A stretch of DNA of 52,459 nucleotides from Salinivirgaceae bacterium (GTDB lineage Bacteria; Bacteroidota; Bacteroidia; Bacteroidales; SZUA-534). Both the position numbers and the translations under genes were made by a program. The DNA is taken from the NCBI GenBank assembly GCA_016284875.1, contig JAEEPS010000012.1:1-52459 (forward strand), written 5' to 3'. The number at the start of each line of letters is the position of its first letter. Position 1 is the first letter of the stretch. The notes beneath the pieces are model-generated. The model made no database searches. It saw nothing but the letters and a program-made list of their open reading frames with translations, and had not been told where the DNA came from. Shown in pieces: positions 42,307-51,316 of the stretch.

Positions 42307-45300
42307 TTATTTTATTATAATAGTGAAAGATACTGGCTTGCAGCCGATGTTGGTAGTCAGCGTATAGATGCCCGCAGGGATCGGCCGCAAGTCGATTTGT
42401 CCGCCACTGACGGTGACCGTTTTTAGGCAGCGGCCGTTTATATCGCAAAGCGCAAACTGCTGACCTTCATGGCCTTGTATATGCAAAAGACCATCAGATG
42501 GGTTGGGGTAGAAGGCGATGTCTGGTACTTCGACAGTTTCGATAGCAGTGCTTGGTGGTTGTATTTTGTTGAGAATAAGGTGGATGGTGGTGTCGGATTT
42601 GCATGTGAACATGTCGGATATTTCATTTTTTCCGTCGGTTGAGGTATAATCCTCTTTGGCAACAATGTAATTCACCAACTTTCCTTCTGTAACTTCTTCA
42701 AATACAACCATTCCGCGATTGTCAGTCATTTGCAGTTTGTTGTTCAGCACAATGGTGACATCGCTAATCGGCGCAGTGTTGTCTGAAATGTAAAACTCTA
42801 TTTTATAGGTGTTTACAACCAGTGTGGTGTCGTGATGAGTCGTGTCTTGTGGCGGAACAACAATTGTGGTGTCGTGTGGCACAGTTTGCATCGTGTCGTT
42901 TGGAATGGTATCTAACTGATGATGAGCGAAATGCGTAGTGTCGATGTTGGCAAGGTCGATGTTTATGAGTGCAACATTTTTGTTCACCGCAATTGTACCA
43001 TTCAACACGATTTCGGGAGTAAGTGATATTTTGTATTGCGCTGATTCAGTTGGTTTTGCGTTAATTGTTGCAAGGCCGAGCGTGTCGGTTGTTGCCGATT
43101 GATTATCGAGTTCAACGGCAATGCCTTGCAGCGGAGAGTTCTGATTGTGCAGATAGAATTGAATCGGGTAGCGTAAACTGTTGAGATTCACACTTATTGC
43201 AGTGTCCGACTCAATGTGTTCGAGGCTGATGTTTTGACTGAAGAAATCAGCGTGCTCAATAGTAATATTGTGTGTCAGATTGTGGGCAATGGCTGTGAGT
43301 GAAACTGCACCAGTGCTGTCAGTCAGCAGGTTATGGTCGTTGATGGTGATTTTTGCGTTTTTGAGCGGCAGGCTGTCGCCATAAACCATAAGTTTAATGG
43401 TCGGAATGCGCTGGAGTTGGAAGGTTGTGTCGATGTTGGTTCTTCCAATTTTAAGTTCGCAATTGATGTTGTAATATCCAGAATAACTGATATTTAACGT
43501 GTGGTTGCAGCAGGCAGTGTTCTCGAATGTTGCAATGCCGTTGCTGGTCAAAATGGTTATGCTGTCGAGTGTAACCGCGACATTATCAGCGAAATCGCTT
43601 CCAACCAACGTGCGATCTGTTACTTTTGGATATTTGGTTAGTTGGATGTTGAACGAGGTGTCAGATTCAATTTCTAGCAATCCGCTTTGGCTGAAATAAT
43701 TGGTGGCTTCCACAGTGAACGGAATTGAGCCGCCAAACATCGGATGGGTGCTTGCGGTGCCAATGCTGTCGGTGTAAATAACTGACTCATCTATATTTAT
43801 GGCTGCATTGCAAATGTTTTCATGCGTTGCGGAGTCGGTCACATGGAAGTAAACAATGTGCATCAAGTCGGAGTCGAGAGTGATGTTTACGAGCGTTGTG
43901 TCGCTTGTGGATGTGACACGTTGATGTCTGGTACCAAAATTATCAACCTCAATTTTGAAATCTCTATTATATAATATGTCGTAGGTTGTCAGGCCGACAA
44001 TGCCAGTTGAGTCGGTTGTGAATGACTCTGAATCGATTGTTATTTGCTTGTTAATTAGAGGTTTGTCGCTGGCATCGGCGAATCGGAACAGAATCAGTTT
44101 CGGCTTTTGGTAGCGGAAAACAGTGTTTGGCCTGTACGCGGTGACCTTGTACAAATATATTTCTTCTTCCTCATCTTCCGAATCGTAAGCAACTGTCTTT
44201 GATGCGGTTGTGTGGCAATATAATTTTGTGCGATTCTCTTTGCTGACAATTGATTCGTTCTTGCCCCAAGTCATATCAACAACAAGATTGCTTGTTCCGT
44301 CGTAGATAAACGATGAGTCGAACACGAATGTCTGAAGTCCCTTTCTATCAACTGTTTGCGTTTCTCGGCTGTATACGATTTGGGCATCGCTCATATCAAC
44401 ATAATCCGAAATGTTGTCGAAATTAGCCAAGTCCACAGGCTTAATTTTGATTTTGAAATCTTTGTAGCCGTCGAATTTTGTGGGGTCGATGGTGTAAGCG
44501 ATACTCAACGCCAATTCATTGATTTTGACGGGCGAATTGCCAATGTCGTCGGCAGTGTAAAGGATTTGTGTCTTGCCGTATTTGTAGTAATTATTGAAAG
44601 GATACCACTCTGTGTGCGAGGTCGATGTGCCGATGATGTTCTCGGCCAACTGTCCGACATTAAGTGTATATTCTGCAGAATCAGTTAGTTGTATGTCTGG
44701 CTCGATTGCGGTAATGCGGATTTTTGCCGATGTCATCATTGGTGTGAAGGCACTTGCCGTAAGTTTGAAGTTGCAGATAATTGTGCTGTCTGCTTGCAAG
44801 TTGCTGATTTCCTGCTCGCAACCAATTGCGCTGATATACTCACAGTCAACAATTTGTAATGAAACGATGGCCGACTCGAGTTTGGCATGACCGATGTTAG
44901 ACAAACTGATGCTGACATCAACCGTGTCGCCAGGATTGAAAGATTGGCTTTGATTATTGATTGTCAGTTCTTTGCCAAACGCCAATTTTGGCGCATTAAC
45001 TTTGAAACTGAATGTATTTTTGGTTGTTCGACCATCTTCGGTAATGGCAATTTCAAGTGGAATGCTCGTTTGGTCGGCAATGCCGTTTTGAAGTTCAATT
45101 GAGCAAATGTTTTTGAGAGTGTCGCTCTCGTTGCTTCCTAAAGTTTTTAGATTCAAGTCGTTAAGCGATATGCTTTTGATGAACGGACTCTTGCTGCTGA
45201 TGTTGATTTGTGGCATTTTCGATGACTGCTGGCCAACGTTGCATACTACAATATCAAGTGATAATTTACTGCCATTCAATATGTTATTGTCGCTTATGGT

Positions 45301-47370
45301 GGCCGATGCGGTTGTCAGGTACGATTTGTCGGGCATGATGACCGTCACTTTCCCGAAATAGGGTTTGTATTGGGCTTTGGTAACCACAATGTCGAGGTCA
45401 CCAAGTTCTGCAATATCAGGAAGTTGCAGCGTAACGTTGCTCTCGCCTTTTGCCACTAGGGCCGCGCTTAAAAGTGTGCCGTTTCGCGACAGCGCAACGT
45501 ATGAGCCGCTCTTGGCGTTCACTGTGAACTGATTGTAGTGCATCGGCAGAAAGTTCTCGTGGCTGACGGCATTCTCTTTCCCTTCTCCAAAATAAACCAG
45601 CAGCGATGGGTCGCCAAGGAAATTGTAGCCCTCCCAGTAGTAGCGGGTTGAGACCTTGCTGGGGTAGTTGTTATCGTGTGCTTCGGTAACTGCAAGATTG
45701 CCAGCAAAAAGCAATGCATCGCCGCACAAAAAATCAGAGATAAACGGGGCATCGAACGCGCCCATCGAGGTTTGACTTGTGTCGGGGCAGATGCCGCTTT
45801 TGTAATTGTGCGCGCCCACGGCCCAGTAGAAATCCTCCTGCCAGTAGGTTTTGGGCGATGAGCCGATGTAGGCCACCGCGCCGCCGTTCTCTTTTCTAAT
45901 CCACGTCTCGCCCAGGCATTCTTCGGTGGTTATACACCCTGACAGACAGCAGTTTGCGATAACAAAAGGCGTTTTGCCCGAATTGCCGAACCCGCGCACT
46001 TTGCTTTGCGAAAGTTCGGGATCAACCCATGATGTTGTTGAACCGTGGGCAGTGTAGGTCATCAACCCAACCGAGACCGTTGAATCATCGTAACAGCCTG
46101 TGTATTTGGTTGTAAACTTGTTGACTTGCTGAAATCCGTTGGCAGCGTTTATGCGGTTTTGGGTGATGTAAGTCAATGTCGGGATGCCCACTGCCGAACG
46201 ATAACTGCCATCGTAACCTGCAATCAGTGAGGCTTTTGAAAGATACGTCGGATCTTCGAACTGATACTTTTCGTAGGCGATTGTTTTGTCGGCGATGGCC
46301 TTCATTTGCGCGGCTGAGCGTGCCGAAAACCGACCATAGTAGATGTCTGGGATAATGTCGTCATCGCCATCCATGCAGGCATAGTAAAGGTCTGTGCCAT
46401 AGCCTGTTGCTTCGCCTTTTTCCGAGGTTGGAACTTTGTCGGTGTCGGCAGCCAGCAGCAGGAACGATGGTGCGGGACTGTCGGCTGTTGATGCGTTGTA
46501 TTGCGCTGTTATCCAATCTTTTATTGCGGCGGAACTCTTGCCGATAATGTCGGTTGTGCCAACAATCACCTCAAAGCCTTTCTGCCGTTTCCATTTGATA
46601 AAATCCGCCAAAGCGTCAACAAAAGCAGTGTCGGTGATAATCAGGTATTTAACTGGATATTTTGTCAAGTCGGTAACCGCGTTTTTGCTTGCTTTCATTT
46701 GTGCTGCCGCGCTGGTATTTGTTTGATTGTAAGTACTTTCGTTGGCTTTTGCGCCGCTTCCGTTAAAACTGATTTCAATACCGATGTTGTTCATCACCAT
46801 TATGGCATTTTGTTTCGGATTGTATTTCACAGGGTTAACGGCAATCTGATAAAGGTCGGAGCCGTGCATTGTGCCAATTTTGGTGAGTGTTACCAGTTTT
46901 TGGTCAGTGAAGCGGTTGCGGCGGTAGATTCTTTTTTTGTGCTTAAAATCAGCCGTTTCGTCGCTTTTGCTGACAGACGGCTGGTGCGGAACAATTTTGT
47001 TGCTGATGCCTAAATCTGCTAATGGAAAAAATGCTGTGTCAGAGCAGTTTACAACGATGCTTGGAACCGCGCCATGTGGCAGTTGCAGCAGTTTTCGTGC
47101 GGCTGGCAGTTTCGGTTCGCCCTCGGCGCCAGTTTCGTAGGTGCCATCGATAGTCAGTTCGCAGAATTCACCTTTGGGGCTTTCAATGTCGTTTAGGCTG
47201 ATGGCTCCGAAATTGGCCGACAGCCTGATTTGCGTATCATCTTGATATTCAATGATAAGCCCATTGCTGTTGCCAGGCTCGCTTTCGTCGAGTCTGACCT
47301 GCTTGTTTTCGGCCGGAAGGCTTTGGCAACAGATGCATAGAGTTAATATCGATAATAATTTGCGAATCAT
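42307..47370 (-). CDS. Gingipain-like C25 cysteine protease with T9SS sorting domain
   Basis: 1687 residues from the ATG at 47370, which starts a signal peptide (KLLSILTLCICCQS); an upstream extension is rejected. Order: N-terminal propeptide-like region with KLPAARKLLQLPHG, peptidase C25 domain (~230-600) with catalytic His near 438 (TYTAHGSTTSWVD) and Cys near 471 (ANCCLSG), several beta-sandwich and carboxypeptidase-regulatory-like repeats, a Thr/Asp/His-rich linker (PHDTTIVVPPQDTTHHDTT), and a type-A T9SS C-terminal domain (FYPNPSDGLLHIQG ... GIYTLTT, last ~75 residues). C25 enzymes cut after Arg or Lys outside the cell. Secretion would need a T9SS machine, not in this window. Confidence 0.93.
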   Translation of the reverse strand: MIRKLLSILTLCICCQSLPAENKQVRLDESEPGNSNGLIIEYQDDTQIRLSANFGAISLNDIESPKGEFCELTIDGTYETGAEGEPKLPAARKLLQLPHGAVPSIVVNCSDTAFFPLADLGISNKIVPHQPSVSKSDETADFKHKKRIYRRNRFTDQKLVTLTKIGTMHGSDLYQIAVNPVKYNPKQNAIMVMNNIGIEISFNGSGAKANESTYNQTNTSAAAQMKASKNAVTDLTKYPVKYLIITDTAFVDALADFIKWKRQKGFEVIVGTTDIIGKSSAAIKDWITAQYNASTADSPAPSFLLLAADTDKVPTSEKGEATGYGTDLYYACMDGDDDIIPDIYYGRFSARSAAQMKAIADKTIAYEKYQFEDPTYLSKASLIAGYDGSYRSAVGIPTLTYITQNRINAANGFQQVNKFTTKYTGCYDDSTVSVGLMTYTAHGSTTSWVDPELSQSKVRGFGNSGKTPFVIANCCLSGCITTEECLGETWIRKENGGAVAYIGSSPKTYWQEDFYWAVGAHNYKSGICPDTSQTSMGAFDAPFISDFLCGDALLFAGNLAVTEAHDNNYPSKVSTRYYWEGYNFLGDPSLLVYFGEGKENAVSHENFLPMHYNQFTVNAKSGSYVALSRNGTLLSAALVAKGESNVTLQLPDIAELGDLDIVVTKAQYKPYFGKVTVIMPDKSYLTTASATISDNNILNGSKLSLDIVVCNVGQQSSKMPQINISSKSPFIKSISLNDLNLKTLGSNESDTLKNICSIELQNGIADQTSIPLEIAITEDGRTTKNTFSFKVNAPKLAFGKELTINNQSQSFNPGDTVDVSISLSNIGHAKLESAIVSLQIVDCEYISAIGCEQEISNLQADSTIICNFKLTASAFTPMMTSAKIRITAIEPDIQLTDSAEYTLNVGQLAENIIGTSTSHTEWYPFNNYYKYGKTQILYTADDIGNSPVKINELALSIAYTIDPTKFDGYKDFKIKIKPVDLANFDNISDYVDMSDAQIVYSRETQTVDRKGLQTFVFDSSFIYDGTSNLVVDMTWGKNESIVSKENRTKLYCHTTASKTVAYDSEDEEEEIYLYKVTAYRPNTVFRYQKPKLILFRFADASDKPLINKQITIDSESFTTDSTGIVGLTTYDILYNRDFKIEVDNFGTRHQRVTSTSDTTLVNITLDSDLMHIVYFHVTDSATHENICNAAINIDESVIYTDSIGTASTHPMFGGSIPFTVEATNYFSQSGLLEIESDTSFNIQLTKYPKVTDRTLVGSDFADNVAVTLDSITILTSNGIATFENTACCNHTLNISYSGYYNINCELKIGRTNIDTTFQLQRIPTIKLMVYGDSLPLKNAKITINDHNLLTDSTGAVSLTAIAHNLTHNITIEHADFFSQNISLEHIESDTAISVNLNSLRYPIQFYLHNQNSPLQGIAVELDNQSATTDTLGLATINAKPTESAQYKISLTPEIVLNGTIAVNKNVALINIDLANIDTTHFAHHQLDTIPNDTMQTVPHDTTIVVPPQDTTHHDTTLVVNTYKIEFYISDNTAPISDVTIVLNNKLQMTDNRGMVVFEEVTEGKLVNYIVAKEDYTSTDGKNEISDMFTCKSDTTIHLILNKIQPPSTAIETVEVPDIAFYPNPSDGLLHIQGHEGQQFALCDINGRCLKTVTVSGGQIDLRPIPAGIYTLTTNIGCKPVSFTIIIK

Positions 47371-47375
47371 AGGGG

Positions 47376-47383
47376 CAAATGTA
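47376..47383 (-). promoter_or_regulatory. -7 box TACATTTG for the C25 protease gene
   Basis: Fits TAnnTTTG on the minus strand, 6 bases before the start at 47370, implying a very short or absent leader. -33 element unclear. Confidence 0.4.
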
Positions 47384-47526
47384 GTCAAAAGCACAAACAC
47401 TACTGAATTTTAGTGATTAAAGTTCATTGGGAGTAGATGAAAAAATGCACCATTGATAATAACGAATGGCTATGATTGCTTTGAGAGGAATGCGATTTTT
47501 CTGCTTTACTGAAAACAAACATTCGT

Positions 47527-47534
47527 TACATTTG
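47527..47534 (+). promoter_or_regulatory. -7 box TACATTTG upstream of the structured region
   Basis: Exact TAnnTTTG. A transcript starting near 47540 would carry the nested inverted repeats 47574-47803 and could run on to the small lipoprotein at 47856. -33 weak. Confidence 0.45.
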
Positions 47535-47573
47535 TGATTCGAATTTTAAAACGTATTGCCTATGGAGCATTAG

Positions 47574-47803
47574 CGTATTTGATACGCACATTTTAAAGAC
47601 ATATTGGAAGAAGCGATTGCTTACCATCTTGATACTTTGAAAACTCGACACTTTCAAAAAATCACTCAAGGGTTACGTAACTATCGCTCACGCCGTGGCG
47701 TGGGCATTTTTACAGTTGTTATTTTGAGTGATTTGGTAGTCGAGTACCACAAAGTATCGAAGAACAGCATTAGTGCCCCGCTTTTTTTATGTGCGTATTC
47801 GAC
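47574..47803 (+). ncRNA. Candidate structured RNA or miniature inverted-repeat element
   Basis: The 485-base gap 47371-47855 has no convincing gene but strong symmetry. Nested pairs: ATACGCACA (47582-47590) with TGTGCGTAT (47790-47798); GATACTTTG (47631-47639) with CAAAGTATC (47750-47758); ACTCGAC (47643-47649) with GTCGAGT (47739-47745); AAATCACTCAA (47659-47669) with TTGAGTGATTT (47724-47734). The apex has the palindrome GTTACGTAAC and a GC-rich stem GCTCACGCC/GGCGTGGGC. Each arm also folds alone (TTTGAAA...TTTCAAA), leaving complementary loops. CTTTTTTTATG follows at 47781. An open frame also runs across it, but looks unlike a protein start. Either a leader/small RNA or a MITE-like element; I do not recognise it. 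Confidence 0.5.
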
Positions 47804-47855
47804 AAAACCAAGGCACCCCAATACAACGATTAAACAATATTTAAAAATAGGAAAA

Positions 47856-48470
47856 ATGAAAAAGTTATTTTATTCAGTAGCCCTGTTGGCTGCAACAATG
47901 ATTGGATTCACTTCGTGTGAAGAAGAAGAAAAAGTCGATTTTCGTGATCAAGCCATTGGTAATTATGATGTTACAGTAAAACAGTTTTATTCTATTGGAG
48001 AAACATTGTATACGATGGAAGCAGTTATCAATGCAACTGGAGTTGAATGTCAGGATCTTTCTGTAACCACAACAGCGACTCTTACAAAAGATGGTGACAA
48101 TTTGATATTTACAGAAAACGGCAGTGACCCTGATGTTTGGAAGTTTGTAAAAATTGCTGAAGCCGCCAATGGGTTTACGTTTGATATTGAAGATTATACG
48201 ACGGAAATAGATGAGAATGGCAATACTGCAAAATTCTCGAATTATAATGGTTATATATTAGGCTCGACAAAATATAATGGCGCGTTCATTGGAGGAAAAC
48301 TAGAATTTTATCTTAAGGATAATGGAGATTTTGAGAAGGCAATATGGGCGCCACTTTTGAATGATGAACAAGCGTTGGCCGCATTTCAAGAGAAAATTAA
48401 GGGAAGTGAATTGGAGAAAATACTAACTGACGGAGATGTTATTTTGAAGTTTTCTTGCACAAAAAAATAA
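47856..48470 (+). CDS. Small lipoprotein of unknown function
   Basis: 204 residues from the ATG at 47856, which begins a lipoprotein signal (LLAATMIGFTSC, Cys 21). The upstream open frame (47604-47855) crosses the inverted-repeat region and is not taken as coding. After the Cys comes an acidic run (EEEEK), then a beta-rich domain of ~170 residues (YDVTVKQFY ... FTENGSDPDVWKF ... YILGSTKYNGAFIGGKLEFYL), lipocalin-like in feel but unassigned. A/T-rich compared with the genes around it. Confidence 0.75.
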   Translation: MKKLFYSVALLAATMIGFTSCEEEEKVDFRDQAIGNYDVTVKQFYSIGETLYTMEAVINATGVECQDLSVTTTATLTKDGDNLIFTENGSDPDVWKFVKIAEAANGFTFDIEDYTTEIDENGNTAKFSNYNGYILGSTKYNGAFIGGKLEFYLKDNGDFEKAIWAPLLNDEQALAAFQEKIKGSELEKILTDGDVILKFSCTKK

Positions 48471-48508
48471 AGGTTAGTCACCAAACTATAACATGAATTT
48501 TTTTCATC

Positions 48509-48536
48509 GACCGCACTTCAGAAATGGAGTGCGGTC
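48509..48536 (+). other. Hairpin before the small exported protein
   Basis: Perfect 9-bp stem GACCGCACT (48509-48517) / AGTGCGGTC (48528-48536), loop of 10. It ends 17 bases before the start at 48554 and has no T-run after it, so it could be a leader structure rather than a terminator of the upstream gene. Confidence 0.6.
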
Positions 48537-48553
48537 ATATAAAAATAATGATT

Positions 48554-49141
48554 ATGAGAAAATTGGCACTTATTGTATTATGCACGTTCGTAGCAATCGT
48601 GGCTAATGCGCAGAAAATATCTTACAATGGTTCGTTAACTTGTCTGAAAAGTGAAAATGCTGTAAATTACAAGTTTACATACGAAAACATGAAGGTTGGC
48701 GATATGTCAGAAACTGATTATATCAGCAAGAAGAAAGACGAGGCCGAAGAAAAACATGCAGGTCGTGGTGATGTATGGCTCGCTCAATGGGAAAGCGACA
48801 AGAAGAATGTTTTTCCGCAAAAATTCAAAGAGTTATTTGAAAAATACGGGAAAATAGCCGCATCTGATGAGCCGCAAAAATACACGCTGATTGTCAACAC
48901 AGACTTTCTGGAACCAGGATTCAATGCTGTTGCCGTACGTCGTGATGCAAAAATAGACCTCACTGTAAAAATTGTGGAAACTGCTAATCCTGAAAATGTT
49001 GTGGCTACTGCTACAATTTTGAAAGCACCAGGTTCAACATTTTTGGGAACCGACATTTCTGTTGCCGACCGTGTAGGTGAAGCCTATGCAAAGGCCGCTA
49101 AGGATTTCGGTGCAACTGTGGCAAAATACTGCAAGAAATAA
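48554..49141 (+). CDS. Small exported protein of unknown function
   Basis: 195 residues from ATG 48554 (ATG 48548, two codons earlier, is the alternative). Signal peptide with cleavage after ANA (residue 19). The mature part begins QKISYNGSLTCLKSE and has a charged helical segment (ISKKKDEAEEKHAGRGDVWLAQWESDKK), then beta strands (YTLIVNTDFLEPGFN, AKIDLTVKIVETANPENVVATATI) and a GTDISVADRVGEAYAKAAKDFG end. I do not recognise the family. The pattern of strands and last helix is like small envelope proteins that bind each other. Followed by a strong terminator. Confidence 0.72.
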   Translation: MRKLALIVLCTFVAIVANAQKISYNGSLTCLKSENAVNYKFTYENMKVGDMSETDYISKKKDEAEEKHAGRGDVWLAQWESDKKNVFPQKFKELFEKYGKIAASDEPQKYTLIVNTDFLEPGFNAVAVRRDAKIDLTVKIVETANPENVVATATILKAPGSTFLGTDISVADRVGEAYAKAAKDFGATVAKYCKK

Positions 49142-49163
49142 TCGGATTATTCTGTAGCAAAGC

Positions 49164-49197
49164 GCCCAATCAGTCTAACTGGTTGGGTGTTTTTTTG
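49164..49197 (+). terminator. Terminator after the small exported protein
   Basis: Stem CCCAATCAG (49165-49173) / CTGGTTGGG (49179-49187), one wobble, loop TCTAA, followed by a G and then a T-run. Confidence 0.85.
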
Positions 49198-49200
49198 TAA

Positions 49201-49243
49201 ATATCTGTGATAATCAGTTCAATCTGTGTCATCTGTGTTCAAA
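49201..49243. repeat. Copy of the AATCTGTG dispersed repeat
   Basis: ATCTGTGATAATCAGTTC then AATCTGTGTCATCTGTG, directly before the asnB stop codon. Related to 39101-39127 and 40372-40419. Confidence 0.55.
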
Positions 49244-51091
49244 TCAACCCTTGCAAAACCTTTCCACCCACCATTGGTGCAGGCAGATGAGTACCCAGAC
49301 ACGATTGTACATATAATCAATCTTTTGCACATAGAAACGCTTTAGCAGCCGTTCCACTTCTGCGTAGTTGACCATTTGCGCCTGCTCGACTACGTTGCGG
49401 GCTAAATATTTGTCGGCCAGATATTTCATGTCGGTGCGAAGCCAGTTGCAGAGCGGCACGCTGAAACCCCATTTGGGACGGTCGAAGATTTCGGGCGGCA
49501 GATATTTGTAGAGCACCTGCTTGAGCAGATATTTGCTCGTATCACCATTAATTTTCAGCGACTTATGCAGATTGACGGCAAATTCCACAATGCGGTAGTC
49601 GAGCAGCGGAACACGTGATTCGAGCGAGTGCCGCATAGATGCACGGTCAACCTTAACAAGCAGGTCGTCAGGCAGATAGTAGAGCATATCGAACACCGAC
49701 TGCTGCTCGGCGGCCGTCATACGGCTGCCCGTTGGTGCTTCAAAATGCGGCATCGACAGGGTGGATGCTTGCGTAAAGCGCTCTGTTTCAGCGGCAGTGA
49801 ACAGATATTGCTCTTGCGAGAAAATGTGCGTCTGAAGGTTGTCGCCACTGCGCCAGTCGAACATTTTGCCAATGCGCTGCCAGCGGCTTGCGGCAAAGCG
49901 CGAAGCCTGATAAATTGGTCGCCGTGCGGCTTGCAGCAACGGATTGGCAAGGCGGTCGGCCCAGCGGTACATTCCGTAGCCCAAGAACAACTCGTCGCCG
50001 CCATCACCCGTGAGCACCATCTTCACGTGCTGCGCCGCCACCTGCGACACCAGCATTGTTGGCAGTGCCGACGAATCGGCGTAAGGCTCGTCGTACGAAT
50101 AGAACATATCGGCCACGCGTTCCATCGCGTCCTGTTCGGTCATCATCACCAGATGATGGTTTGTATCTAATTGTCGCGCAACCTGTTCCGAATATTGCGA
50201 CTCGTCGTGTTGACTGTCTTTGAAGCCGATTGAGAAGGTGTTGGTGCGCGTTCCGCAAAGGCGGCGAGCAACGGCCGTCACCAGCGAACTGTCGATGCCG
50301 CCGCTCAGCAGAGTCCCGTAAGGCACGTCGGCAATCAGGCGGTATCTGACCGAACTCTCAATCAAATTTTGAAGCGTCGGCAGTGCGGAATCAGCATCTT
50401 TAATTGGCTGATTTGTAATTGAATCCGTCAGGTTCCAATATCGCGAAAGCGTGAGCCGCTGCCCGTCGAAAACGGCGTAGTGCCCCTGATGGAATTTGAA
50501 GACGTTCTCGTAGATGGTGTCGGGTGCGGGAATGTAGCCCAATTGCAGGAACTTATTGACAGCCAGTTGGTTTATCCGCCTTGAGCGCTTGAAATCGTCG
50601 AGTTGCTCAATGGCTTTCAGTTCCGACGCAAAGGCGAACGTGCTGTCGCTCAGGTAGTAGAATAGCGGTTTGACGCCCATTCGGTCGCGGAAAAGCCAGA
50701 TGCGCTGCGTGGCCACTTCGCAGATGGCGATGGCGAACATTCCGTTCAGCCGCTCGACAAATTGCGGCCCGAGCAGTTCGAACGCTTCCACAACTACTTC
50801 AGTATCAGATGTTGTGCGCGTTGCAATGCCAAGTTCGGTCGCCACTTCGCGGTAGTTGTATATCTCGCCGTTGAACACCACCACGTGCCGCCCCGAGTGC
50901 GACATCATCGGTTGGTTGGCCTTCTCGCTCAAGTCGATGATGCTCAACCGACGGTGTCCCAGCGCTACTTTCGAGCCTGTGTAAATGCCGTCGGCATCGG
51001 GCCCGCGATGGCGCAAAACATTGGTCATCAGTTCAATCTGCCGCTTGTCGGGTTCGCCCTTGATGGCGTAGTATCCTGCTATTCCGCACAT
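49244..51091 (-). CDS. asnB: Asparagine synthase (glutamine-hydrolysing)
   Basis: 615 residues from the ATG at 51091, chosen so that the catalytic Cys becomes residue 2 (MCGIAGYY), as in class II glutaminases; an earlier in-frame start would hide it. Glutaminase domain with RHRGPDADG and FNGEIYNY, then a synthetase domain with the PP-loop LLSGGIDSSLVTA and TGDGGDELFLGYGMY. Makes Asn from Asp, Gln and ATP, though this long type is also common in polysaccharide loci, where it may amidate sugars. A TATTTTTG box lies 24 bases upstream. Confidence 0.92.
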   Translation of the reverse strand: MCGIAGYYAIKGEPDKRQIELMTNVLRHRGPDADGIYTGSKVALGHRRLSIIDLSEKANQPMMSHSGRHVVVFNGEIYNYREVATELGIATRTTSDTEVVVEAFELLGPQFVERLNGMFAIAICEVATQRIWLFRDRMGVKPLFYYLSDSTFAFASELKAIEQLDDFKRSRRINQLAVNKFLQLGYIPAPDTIYENVFKFHQGHYAVFDGQRLTLSRYWNLTDSITNQPIKDADSALPTLQNLIESSVRYRLIADVPYGTLLSGGIDSSLVTAVARRLCGTRTNTFSIGFKDSQHDESQYSEQVARQLDTNHHLVMMTEQDAMERVADMFYSYDEPYADSSALPTMLVSQVAAQHVKMVLTGDGGDELFLGYGMYRWADRLANPLLQAARRPIYQASRFAASRWQRIGKMFDWRSGDNLQTHIFSQEQYLFTAAETERFTQASTLSMPHFEAPTGSRMTAAEQQSVFDMLYYLPDDLLVKVDRASMRHSLESRVPLLDYRIVEFAVNLHKSLKINGDTSKYLLKQVLYKYLPPEIFDRPKWGFSVPLCNWLRTDMKYLADKYLARNVVEQAQMVNYAEVERLLKRFYVQKIDYMYNRVWVLICLHQWWVERFCKG

Positions 51092-51114
51092 TGCTCTCGG
51101 TTTTTCTCGATTGT

Positions 51115-51122
51115 CAAAAATA
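51115..51122 (-). promoter_or_regulatory. -7 box TATTTTTG of asnB
   Basis: Exact TAnnTTTG on the minus strand, 24 bases before the asnB start; no good -33 match. Confidence 0.5.
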
Positions 51123-51187
51123 GTCAAATTAGGGAAAGGCTATTTAGTATGCGCGTAAATCATATGGCGGATTTATAAATCTTTGAT

Positions 51188-51195
51188 TATATTTG
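51188..51195 (+). promoter_or_regulatory. -7 box TATATTTG upstream of the PD-(D/E)xK gene
   Basis: Exact TAnnTTTG in the 225-base divergent region 51092-51316, ~120 bases before the gene start. A palindrome ATTACGTAAT lies between (51273-51282). No other gene is seen here. Confidence 0.45.
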
Positions 51196-51316
51196 TGCCG
51201 AATTCAAATCTAAATAGGTAGGCTCAGAGAAATTGATTCCCTGAATATCTATTAAGGTTTGAATTTTTTGTTATTACGTAATGCAAATTGTTGGACAATA
51301 AAAACAAGACATAACT

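Noticed and set aside
47604..47855. Open frame continuing upstream of the small lipoprotein
   Set aside because: It would place 84 residues before a clear lipoprotein signal and its DNA is explained by nested inverted repeats. Kept as a possible small gene only if protein conservation is shown.
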